Source: an archaeon (GTDB lineage Archaea; Nanobdellota; Nanobdellia; Woesearchaeales; ARS49). From it: a DNA stretch of 5,726 bases. The stretch spans positions 1-5,726 of the forward strand of contig JACRAI010000068.1 of assembly GCA_016213425.1 (NCBI GenBank). Direction: 5' to 3'. Below are positions 1 to 5,031 of the stretch, piece after piece. The translations under genes were made by a program, and so were the position numbers. Under the pieces are notes generated by a model, which ran no database searches, had not been told where the DNA came from, and saw only the letters and a list, made by a program, of their open reading frames with translations. How positions within the stretch are numbered: the first letter of the stretch is position 1; every line of letters starts with the position of its first letter.

Positions 1-427
1 CACTCAATAAAAATTCTCTAACTTTCACTATTAAACTGTTGCTCACTCCGCCGCTTGCCTTAAATCTGGTAATCAATAATGGTTTTACTCTAATATCAAA
101 ATTGTCTTTTGTCTTTGCTAAGAATGAATCTTCTGCCTTGGTTTTTCCCCGTCTTACAAGTCTTCTTAGACTTGAACTTTGTAATTCTAGACCTAAAACT
201 TCTGTTTTTAAGGCATTATTTTGCGCTTTTGTAACTTTAAATTTTAAATTAATATTTTGTTTTTGTGGATCTCCTGAGAGATTTGCATAACTAACTGTTA
301 ACTTTCTACCTACTGCGAGTTCAGGTTGTTCTAAAAATATTTTCCCAATTTTTTGGTTGCCAAAAGAACTTGGTGCGTCTATATCATACCAGCTTTTTTT
401 AACAACTTTAAGCTTTGGATTCGCCAT
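1..427 (-). CDS. rps3ae: Small ribosomal subunit protein eS1 (S3Ae), C-terminus cut by window edge
   Basis: Reading the minus strand from the ATG at 427 gives 142 residues open to the window edge. The protein is recognised as eS1/S3Ae, a small-subunit ribosomal protein of archaea and eukaryotes that sits near the mRNA exit region. Family hallmarks visible are KKSWYDIDAP (residues 10-19) followed by FG and IG, VGR (39-41), LSGDPQKQNINLKFKV (50-65; the family has LTGD..K..IKLKFKI), LRRLVRR (87-93) and the TKDNFDIRVKP stretch (106-116; family T.DGY.VRVKP). Archaeal eS1 is about 200-225 residues, so roughly the last third is missing. The start is supported by the MANPK N-terminus and by a TATA-like element 27 nt upstream with no room for a leader. 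It is divergent from the STT3-like gene. The basic, lysine-rich composition fits an RNA-binding protein. Confidence 0.9.
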   Translation of the reverse strand, partial: MANPKLKVVKKSWYDIDAPSSFGNQKIGKIFLEQPELAVGRKLTVSYANLSGDPQKQNINLKFKVTKAQNNALKTEVLGLELQSSSLRRLVRRGKTKAEDSFLAKTKDNFDIRVKPLLITRFKASGGVSNSLIVKVREFLLS

Positions 428-435
428 AACAAGAT

Positions 436-514
436 AAAAAAGTAGGTGATTTAAAAAGGTTTCTGTTGAGTTTTAGAAAAATGATTAAAATGCCAGCTAA
501 TCACCACTTTTTTT
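436..514. repeat. Imperfect inverted repeat in the eS1/STT3 divergent promoter region
   Basis: The left arm (436-451, AAAAAAGTAGGTGATT) and right arm (499-514, AATCACCACTTTTTTT) are reverse complements over about 15 bases with a single-base bulge, separated by 47 bp. The left arm overlaps the eS1 TATA box and its downstream side; the right arm lies about 18 bp upstream of the STT3 TATA box. If both mRNAs are leaderless the repeat is in neither transcript, so a DNA-level role such as a shared operator is more likely than an RNA hairpin. The function is unknown. Confidence 0.5.
450..457 (-). promoter_or_regulatory. TATA box of the eS1 gene (leaderless)
   Basis: On the minus strand this reads TTTTTAAA, preceded by CC. 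Its centre lies about 27 nt before the A of the eS1 start codon, the spacing expected between an archaeal TATA box and the transcription start, so transcription should begin at or next to the ATG. No Shine-Dalgarno sequence is seen between the box and the start, which agrees with a leaderless mRNA. This is inferred from sequence and spacing only. Confidence 0.6.
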
Positions 515-532
515 GCGATCAAAAGCAATATT

Positions 533-540
533 TTTAAATA
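533..540 (+). promoter_or_regulatory. TATA box of the STT3-like gene (leaderless)
   Basis: TTTAAATA is centred about 27 nt upstream of the ATG at 564, a spacing that puts the transcription start at the start codon. No purine-rich ribosome binding site lies in the gap (541-563), which supports a leaderless transcript and the choice of the ATG at 564. The same core and distance recur for the divergent eS1 gene. Confidence 0.6.
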
Positions 541-563
541 ACTTGTATTAACACAATTTTTAA

Positions 564-3041
564 ATGGGGAATTTTGATTACTCTTTAGATCTAGGAAAGG
601 ATATTGGAACAATTGCAAAAATTGAAAAAGAGCCAGAAAAACCAGAGAATATTCGATCTGAAAAATTGCAATATATTCCTAGTTTGAATAAAACACACAT
701 ATTAATGCTTGTTCTTCTTTTAATTATTGGTTTTGAATACTTAACTATAACAGATAAATTGTACATTTTTGATATACAAGCAAATCTTGAAGTAGTAAAT
801 CAATTGAAGGACTCAATTGCTTCTAGAAAAATACAGAATGACCCTTTGTTAACTGTTCAAGGATTGGAAAATGAAGTTCGAAACGAACTTGATGAAGTAA
901 AGAAAACTTCTGCCTTTAAAGATGAAGTAAATAAAAGAGCTTTGCAACTTAAAAACTGGCATAAAGATAATTTAGGTCAAGTTTATCTTTACACAGTTGA
1001 TGCGTACTATTATTATAGGATGGCAAATCAATATGTAATGTGGGGAAGTTTTACTCATCCATTAACTATTAATAGATCGAAAGAGGATTATAATTATAGA
1101 TATTCTACTGACTTTAATTATCTTGATCCTTTAAGAACTTCCCCTAGAGGTGAAACAGTTTCACCTACTTTATTCTCCTATTTTACTGCATATTTTTACA
1201 AGATCTGGTCAAAATTTAGTAATATAAGTGTTATGACTGCTGCGTTTTATTTACCTGTTCTTTTTGGTTTACTGAGCATTATCTGTTTTTTCTTCATTGC
1301 TCACAAATTCTTCAATAATGATATAATAACTTTTTGTGCAACACTGCTTTTTACTCTTCATCAAAGATTTTTTGTTGGAAACTTTGCAGGAAACTCTGAT
1401 ACTCAAGTTTTAGCTTTTTTCTTTACAATGCTGACAATGCTTGTTTTTGTTTATTTTATAGATTTCAGTAATAAAGTTAGAAGCATCATTCTCTTCTTGT
1501 TGTTTTACCCTATTCTGACTTTGTTTAGTGCGTCTTGGTCTCCAGGATGGATGTACATTTTAGTTGTATTATCTTTTTTTATAATTTCTTACTCACTATT
1601 AACTTTAATACACAGCATTATAAAAAAAGAATTTAACTATTATTGCCTAATTCTGCTTCTTCTTCCTTTGCTTTTTATTAATAAAATAACCAATATTGTA
1701 AGTCTGGCAATGCAAAGATTTGATCCTAAAGTAGTTGCTGCCAGTGGTGAAAGATTTATAGGAGAATTGTTCACTTCTTCATTTAGTTCTCTGGTTGAAG
1801 CTTTAGGGGGCATAGTTATTGTTGTTTTTGCTTTTTGTACTTTATTATACTTAATTTACAGAAATTTATTAAAACCAAATAAATACGAAGTACTAGTAAT
1901 TTCTTGGTTTATCCCTATGCTGATTGCAGGATGGCTTTCAAGAAGATTCACATACTTTATTGCTCCAAGTTTTTGCTTGCTTGTAGGCTTTGGACTCTAC
2001 TATACTTATCCTCATATAGCAAGAATATTAGAACATTTATCTTTGCCAATTAAGAAAAAAAATAATAAATGGGTTGTTTGTGTCGTGTTATCTTTATTGA
2101 TTATTTTATTATTAAGCGATGACCTTCTTGCATCAAGAGAAATGCTTCCAGAAGTTAATGATGCAATAGTAAAAACTTCTGAATTTATTCGAGGTGTAAG
2201 CAATGAAACAGCAATAATTTTTACAGGCATGAACCGAGGATATGTCTGGCAGGCTCTTGCAATGAGAGGAACTGTTTCAGATAGCGCAAACTGGGGTTTG
2301 TCAAAAGAAAGAGAGTTATACATTGCACTAACAAATGAAGCGGAAGAAACATATAAAAAACCCTTTTATCTTCTGAGTGAGAACAAACAATTTCCAAAAT
2401 TAGATCTGAATTTCAAAGATAAAAACGCAGATTATTGGACTGAATTTATTGAAGAACTAAAAAAAGTAAATCAAGAAAATGCATCTCAAGAATCATTTAT
2501 AGTTATAGATAAAGATACATTTAGTGCATTGAGCAGATATTATTCAATCGCAAGAGAAGATTGGAGAGAAACAATAATAAGAAATTATGTATTTAATAAT
2601 CTCAACCTAGAAGAACTGAACTTAACCGATGCAGAAAAAAACTATTGGTTAAGCAAATCTATTAAAAATGAAGATGAAGCTTTAGCTCTTTCAGATTTGT
2701 ATAACTGCTATCCTTATCAAGATAAAAAATTAGTATGTGCAACAAATTTTGTAATAGATTTAGATAATTTAGATGCGCAACAAAACAATCTTCATCCGCA
2801 TAGTTTAGTTGTTGTAAAAGCAGGTATAAGGCAGGAAAAAGTTTTCAGTGACGGGGTGGGTGACTTTACTTTGTTTGTTTTCGAAGGAAATAATGGTTTC
2901 TTAAGTTTTTTTGTAGATAAAAGACTTAAAGATACTTTGACAGTTCGTTTGTATTCTGGAGAAAAAATAAAAGGTTTCGAACAAGTTCACATTGAAGACT
3001 TGCCTGAAAGAATTATAACTTATAAAGTGGTTTGGAGTTAA
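564..3041 (+). CDS. aglB: STT3/AglB-family oligosaccharyltransferase with altered WWDYG motif
   Basis: This 825-residue polytopic protein is assigned to the STT3/AglB family, the GT-C enzymes that move lipid-linked oligosaccharide to Asn of NxS/T sequons on the outer membrane face. Residues 1-43 are a charged cytoplasmic tail and 44-62 the first membrane helix. Roughly ten more hydrophobic segments lie between 198 and 519, followed by a soluble C-terminal domain (about 520-825). Expected metal ligands are present: D146 in VDAYYYYR (first DxD region), D279 in GNSDTQ (second motif, whose second acid is Q281) and E412 in SLVEALGG (TIXE/SVSE-like). RRFTYFIAPSF (460-470) supplies the conserved Arg region. 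The WWDYG site is replaced: residues 555-559 read GMNRG, while the flanking GYVWQALAMRGTVSDSANW stays family-like. About 80 charged residues (63-143) separate helix 1 from D146, longer than in classical AglB. C715 and C725 might form a disulfide. Five NxS/T sequons (N170, N220, N547, N639, N686) are present. Family placement is firm; activity is uncertain, so the symbol is provisional. Confidence 0.82.
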   Translation: MGNFDYSLDLGKDIGTIAKIEKEPEKPENIRSEKLQYIPSLNKTHILMLVLLLIIGFEYLTITDKLYIFDIQANLEVVNQLKDSIASRKIQNDPLLTVQGLENEVRNELDEVKKTSAFKDEVNKRALQLKNWHKDNLGQVYLYTVDAYYYYRMANQYVMWGSFTHPLTINRSKEDYNYRYSTDFNYLDPLRTSPRGETVSPTLFSYFTAYFYKIWSKFSNISVMTAAFYLPVLFGLLSIICFFFIAHKFFNNDIITFCATLLFTLHQRFFVGNFAGNSDTQVLAFFFTMLTMLVFVYFIDFSNKVRSIILFLLFYPILTLFSASWSPGWMYILVVLSFFIISYSLLTLIHSIIKKEFNYYCLILLLLPLLFINKITNIVSLAMQRFDPKVVAASGERFIGELFTSSFSSLVEALGGIVIVVFAFCTLLYLIYRNLLKPNKYEVLVISWFIPMLIAGWLSRRFTYFIAPSFCLLVGFGLYYTYPHIARILEHLSLPIKKKNNKWVVCVVLSLLIILLLSDDLLASREMLPEVNDAIVKTSEFIRGVSNETAIIFTGMNRGYVWQALAMRGTVSDSANWGLSKERELYIALTNEAEETYKKPFYLLSENKQFPKLDLNFKDKNADYWTEFIEELKKVNQENASQESFIVIDKDTFSALSRYYSIAREDWRETIIRNYVFNNLNLEELNLTDAEKNYWLSKSIKNEDEALALSDLYNCYPYQDKKLVCATNFVIDLDNLDAQQNNLHPHSLVVVKAGIRQEKVFSDGVGDFTLFVFEGNNGFLSFFVDKRLKDTLTVRLYSGEKIKGFEQVHIEDLPERIITYKVVWS

Positions 3042-3043
3042 AT

Positions 3044-3418
3044 TTACAAATCTGTTCTTGGAATTTCTAATTTATCAAAATCTCTATCAAAGCTGAATAT
3101 TGAAGAACAATTATTTATTGACGCAACAGTATAATGTATTAAATCTAAAAATTTTAATTTTTTATAAATATTTGATTTTTTTAATGCTTCAAAAATGATA
3201 TTTGTATCAATATCAATTATTATGAGATTTGATTTTAAAATTCCTTTAATAGTTCTCATAGCAACTTCTCTATCTGTTTGAAGTTCTATTATATTAAATG
3301 CTTCTATCAAGCATACTGCGTCAATCACTCCTCCATTTAGTATGGCTTCTCTGCACTTGTCTCTTTTTTCATTTTCATAAAAAGCATATGCGATTATGTT
3401 GCTGTCAATGAATTTCAT
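3044..3418 (-). CDS. vapC: VapC-family PIN-domain ribonuclease toxin
   Basis: The 124-residue product has the PIN-domain layout: MKFIDSNII at the N-terminus with D5, the IDAVCLIEAFNIIE helix with E39, FLDLIHYTVA with D92, and SFDRDF with D111 (and D113). These acidic residues form the Mg/Mn-binding site of VapC endoribonucleases, which cleave tRNA, rRNA or mRNA when not held by the antitoxin. The length is normal for the family and all catalytic acids are present, so it appears intact. Its ATG overlaps the vapB stop as ATGA (3415-3418), so it is probably translated by coupling; it has no ribosome binding site of its own outside vapB. The stop lies 2 nt from the stop of the convergent STT3-like gene and no terminator is visible there. 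The target RNA cannot be deduced. Confidence 0.88.
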   Translation of the reverse strand: MKFIDSNIIAYAFYENEKRDKCREAILNGGVIDAVCLIEAFNIIELQTDREVAMRTIKGILKSNLIIIDIDTNIIFEALKKSNIYKKLKFLDLIHYTVASINNCSSIFSFDRDFDKLEIPRTDL

Positions 3419-3648
3419 CTAAATAACCTCTCATTTAATTCGTCCATTTGTTCTGCTGTTAAGTTCATTTTTGGTTTCAGATTTTTGGTTTCTAAAAATA
3501 TCTGCTCTAAGTCCTCTTCTAAAGGTTCAATTATGAGTTTTCTGCCTTTTTTCGTAAGCTCCACTTTGCTCCCAACGTGTAAATTTAATTCTTTTCTCAT
3601 TTCTGCTGGAATTGTTATTTGTTGACCTTTGCTTATTGTTACAAGCAT
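3415..3648 (-). CDS. vapB: VapB antitoxin, AbrB/SpoVT-type DNA-binding domain
   Basis: The 77-residue protein starts with an AbrB/MazE-type swapped-hairpin domain: VTISKGQQITIPAEMRKEL and LHVGSKVEL match the family pattern (kGQ.tIP...R..l.l..G..v.l). This domain binds operator DNA as a dimer. The acidic tail, about residues 43-77 (EEDLEQIFLETKN onward), should wrap around and neutralise VapC. The reading frame is open 10 codons further upstream to an ATG at 3678, but the start at 3648 is preferred: AGGAGG sits 4 nt before it, the conserved domain begins right after it, and the upstream ATG lies inside the repeated operator-like DNA. vapB is followed by vapC with a 4-nt ATGA overlap. Autoregulation through the adjacent palindrome is typical of this family and inferred here. 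Confidence 0.87.
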   Translation of the reverse strand: MLVTISKGQQITIPAEMRKELNLHVGSKVELTKKGRKLIIEPLEEDLEQIFLETKNLKPKMNLTAEQMDELNERLFR

Positions 3649-3652
3649 ATTA

Positions 3653-3658
3653 CCTCCT
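3653..3658 (-). promoter_or_regulatory. Shine-Dalgarno site that fixes the vapB start
   Basis: The minus strand reads AGGAGGTAATATG, a near-perfect match to the archaeal anti-Shine-Dalgarno (GGAGGTGATC) ending 4 nt before the ATG at 3648. It rules in favour of this ATG over the in-frame ATG 30 nt upstream. It abuts the palindrome at 3659-3675. Confidence 0.75.
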
Positions 3659-3686
3659 ATTAATGATTCATTAATCATTAATCATT
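3659..3686. promoter_or_regulatory. Candidate vapBC operator: palindrome plus 7-bp direct repeats
   Basis: Plus-strand ATTAATGA-T-TCATTAAT (3659-3675) is a perfect 8-bp inverted repeat around one base. Its right half continues as a direct repeat with 7-bp period, TCATTAA (3668), TCATTAA (3675) and TCATT (3682). The block lies between the presumed vapB TATA box and the ribosome binding site, covering the expected transcription start. VapB-type antitoxins usually repress their own operon by binding inverted repeats in this position, so this is the likely binding site; binding itself is inferred. Confidence 0.65.
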
Positions 3687-3691
3687 GGAAG

Positions 3692-3699
3692 TTAATAAA
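3692..3699 (-). promoter_or_regulatory. Probable TATA box of vapBC
   Basis: The minus strand reads TTTATTAA. A start about 25 nt downstream would fall near 3670, inside the palindrome, leaving a leader of about 22 nt that contains the AGGAGG site. This matches the presence of a strong Shine-Dalgarno, unlike the leaderless genes in the window. Confidence 0.5.
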
Positions 3700-3718
3700 C
3701 TTTTCTGTTTTCTATTAA

Positions 3719-3747
3719 GAAAGAAAAAAAATTAGGGGAATAACCCC
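3719..3747 (-). terminator. Hairpin plus T-run terminator of the coiled-coil gene
   Basis: On the minus strand GGGG-TTATT-CCCC forms a short G/C stem (3735-3747), then TAA, eight Ts (3731-3724) and the T-rich TTTCTTTCTT context. The stem includes the last codons and abuts the stop codon. Archaeal polymerases terminate at T-runs, so the run alone might suffice. It separates the coiled-coil gene from the vapBC promoter that begins about 20 bp further on. Confidence 0.6.
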
Positions 3748-4745
3748 ATAACGTTTTGTTTTAGTCCTGTTGCTGTTCTATAAATGTCGTTTTTGTATTC
3801 TATGCTTGTTGGTGCTTCAATTTTTTCCATTACTGTTTCTTCAGCTTTCTTAATTAAAGGAAAGTCGTGGCTGAAATTTTTCTTGAATGTTTCTTCTGCA
3901 TTTTTTAAAACTTCAGTTAACCTTAATGAGTCAACTACATCTCTCATGTTTCCTGCTTTTTTGAACTCTTCCCATCGGTTGGATAAATCTGTGTATGTTT
4001 GTTCTAGCATTCCTGTTGTTTTTTGCAGGAAAGCACAGAAAATTTTTGCTTTTTGGTATGTTTCATAAATAGAAACCAACTGATTGTAGTTATTTACTGC
4101 AGTCAAAGCATTATTGTCTCTTCCTTGCTCTAATTGTCTTACTTTCTTTTCAGTTACTAGGTATCTTTTTTGCGCATTTTGAGCCTCTGAAAAGTTATTA
4201 TCTTTCAAGCAAGTATCGATTGTTTGCTTCTCAGTTTTAATCACTTCTATTGCTTTTTGTTTTTGTGCTTCAAACAAGTCTGCGAACCACAACCTATTTA
4301 TGTATTCAATTCTTAAACTAGTTATTAGTTCAAGGCTTTTTTCATAAGTTCTTTCAGTGTTTTGGTATTTTACTCTTAAATTGTCTATTTTTCCTTTAAC
4401 TTCATCAAGATATTTTTCAACACATCTTTCAACAACAGTCTGCTCTACTTTTTTGAGGTGTTCTTGAACTCTTTTAGTTCTTGCTAAAGGACTTAAAACT
4501 CCTGAAGTTACTTTTTCTTTGAAATTATATTTTCTTCTTACTTCTCCTGTAGGGTCAACGAATAACTTCTTTATATTGGTGTATTCTTCTTTAGCTCGTT
4601 CTTCTAAAGAGTCTAAGAATACATCAATCCCTTCTGCCGTAGCACTTAATGTATTTCCTCCATATTCTTTTATCAAATCATCCCACTTTTTTACTGCATC
4701 ATCCCAATCTACTTTTGGTTCTGTTTTGTTTTTTGTTTCATCCAT
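3732..4745 (-). CDS. Helical coiled-coil protein of unknown function
   Basis: The 337-residue product is not recognised. It has no signal peptide or membrane segment and is predicted by eye to be almost wholly alpha-helical, so probably cytoplasmic. Residues 1-60 are acidic and Trp-containing (WDDAVKKWDDL at 14-24). A proline/glycine-bearing linker (64-86: DPTGEV, SGVLSPLA) follows. Residues 90-152 and 160-207 have heptad-like hydrophobic spacing with dense Lys/Glu/Gln, as in coiled coils, and 220-310 are more amphipathic helices. The C-terminus (312-337) is less charged and ends in GLFP. Three cysteines (108, 179, 237) show no metal-binding pattern. The ATG at 4745 is supported by GGAGG 8 nt upstream. 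It is a single-gene unit with its own terminator, divergent from the cupin-like gene, and its upstream region carries the phased dyad array. A scaffold or envelope/cytoskeleton-associated role is conceivable, but nothing shows it. Confidence 0.82.
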   Translation of the reverse strand: MDETKNKTEPKVDWDDAVKKWDDLIKEYGGNTLSATAEGIDVFLDSLEERAKEEYTNIKKLFVDPTGEVRRKYNFKEKVTSGVLSPLARTKRVQEHLKKVEQTVVERCVEKYLDEVKGKIDNLRVKYQNTERTYEKSLELITSLRIEYINRLWFADLFEAQKQKAIEVIKTEKQTIDTCLKDNNFSEAQNAQKRYLVTEKKVRQLEQGRDNNALTAVNNYNQLVSIYETYQKAKIFCAFLQKTTGMLEQTYTDLSNRWEEFKKAGNMRDVVDSLRLTEVLKNAEETFKKNFSHDFPLIKKAEETVMEKIEAPTSIEYKNDIYRTATGLKQNVMGLFP

Positions 4746-4753
4746 TTTCTTTT

Positions 4754-4758
4754 CCTCC
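4754..4758 (-). promoter_or_regulatory. Shine-Dalgarno site of the coiled-coil gene
   Basis: The minus strand has GGAGG ending 8 nt before the ATG at 4745, an optimal spacing. It confirms the start and implies a leadered transcript. Confidence 0.7.
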
Positions 4759-4788
4759 GAACTTTTTCATGAAACAAGTAAGTTTGCA

Positions 4789-4798
4789 TTTTTTAATT
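4789..4798 (-). promoter_or_regulatory. Weak TATA-like element for the coiled-coil gene
   Basis: The minus strand reads AATTAAAAAA. It would start transcription near 4768, leaving a leader of roughly 23 nt that contains GGAGG, similar to vapB. The match to an archaeal TATA box is poor, so the promoter could depend on an activator bound to the repeats just upstream, or lie elsewhere. Confidence 0.3.
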
Positions 4799-4810
4799 GA
4801 GTTTTGTGGA

Positions 4811-4922
4811 AATTATTGAAAGATTTGCAGAAAAACTGAAATGTTTGCAGAATTATTGAAAGATTTGCAGAAAAACGCATTATTTATGAAAAGTTTTCAA
4901 AAAATCTGAAAGAATTTTAAGT
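4811..4922. repeat. Helically phased array of five dyad motifs
   Basis: A 16-bp unit, TGAAAGATTTGCAGAA, occurs at 4817 and 4857, with a variant TGAAATGTTTGCAGAA between them at 4837. Degenerate copies start at 4887 (TGAAAAGTTTTCA, a perfect 13-bp palindrome) and 4907 (TGAAAGAATTTTA). The common core is a dyad TGnAA-N3-TTnCA. Start-to-start distances are 20, 20, 30 and 20 bp, all near multiples of one helical turn, so bound dimers would sit on one DNA face. The outer exact repeat is 26 bp long (4811-4836 and 4851-4876), pointing to duplication of a 40-bp block. It lies in the divergent region, ending about 13 bp from the weak TATA-like element of the coiled-coil gene and about 80 bp from the TATA box of the cupin-like gene. 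A multi-site operator is the simplest reading. Confidence 0.7.
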
Positions 4923-4930
4923 GGTGTTTT

Positions 4931-4985
4931 CACTTGGTGATAATCTCAATTTTATAACTCTTTTTATTTGTATCACTCCAAAGTG
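4931..4985. repeat. Imperfect inverted repeat upstream of the cupin-like gene
   Basis: CACTTGGTGATA (4931-4942) pairs imperfectly with the complement of TATCACTCCAAAGTG (4971-4985), with 3 bases inserted in the right arm and a 28-bp AT-rich spacer. AAGTGGT also occurs directly at 4919 and 4981. The right arm ends about 15 bp before the TATA box at 5001, where an archaeal activator or repressor could act. Arms are short and imperfect, so chance is possible in such AT-rich DNA. Confidence 0.3.
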
Positions 4986-5000
4986 GTAAAAATAGAAAGA

Positions 5001-5008
5001 TTTATATA
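5001..5008 (+). promoter_or_regulatory. TATA box of the cupin-like gene (leaderless)
   Basis: TTTATATA is a strong archaeal TATA box, preceded by a purine-rich GAAAGA that suits a B recognition element. Its centre is about 27 nt before the ATG at 5032. The 23 nt between box and ATG lack a Shine-Dalgarno sequence, so the mRNA should be leaderless. Confidence 0.75.
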
Positions 5009-5031
5009 CTGTTCAGCAGATTCTCTGTTTT

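Noticed and set aside
39..290. 83-codon open frame on the plus strand
   Set aside because: It lies wholly antisense to the well-supported eS1 gene and has no promoter, ribosome binding site or recognisable protein.
481..537. Short plus-strand frame MIKMPANHHFFC... of 18 codons upstream of the STT3-like gene, with GGTGAT before it
   Set aside because: The GGTGAT is about 30 nt from the ATG, too far for a ribosome binding site, and the frame lies across the inverted repeat and the STT3 TATA box.
2012..2323. 103-codon open frame on the minus strand
   Set aside because: It is antisense within the STT3-like gene, whose reading frame is supported by family motifs on both sides.
3415..3678. Longer vapB beginning at the ATG at 3678
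   Set aside because: The ten extra residues precede the conserved domain, no ribosome binding site supports that ATG, and the DNA there is the repeat-rich candidate operator.
3732..4745. Assignment of the coiled-coil protein to the TelA toxic-anion-resistance family
   Set aside because: The general helical, Lys/Glu-rich look is similar but no diagnostic block could be aligned with confidence.
4519..4800. 93-codon plus-strand frame, and a similar one at 3784-4068
   Set aside because: Both are antisense to the coiled-coil gene; the composition (Ser/Phe-rich) is what the complement of Lys/Glu-rich codons gives.
4811..4876. Possible CRISPR array (two identical 26-bp repeats with a 14-bp spacer)
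   Set aside because: The spacer is itself a variant of the repeat, the unit is too short and there are too few copies; the pattern is better explained as phased protein-binding sites.
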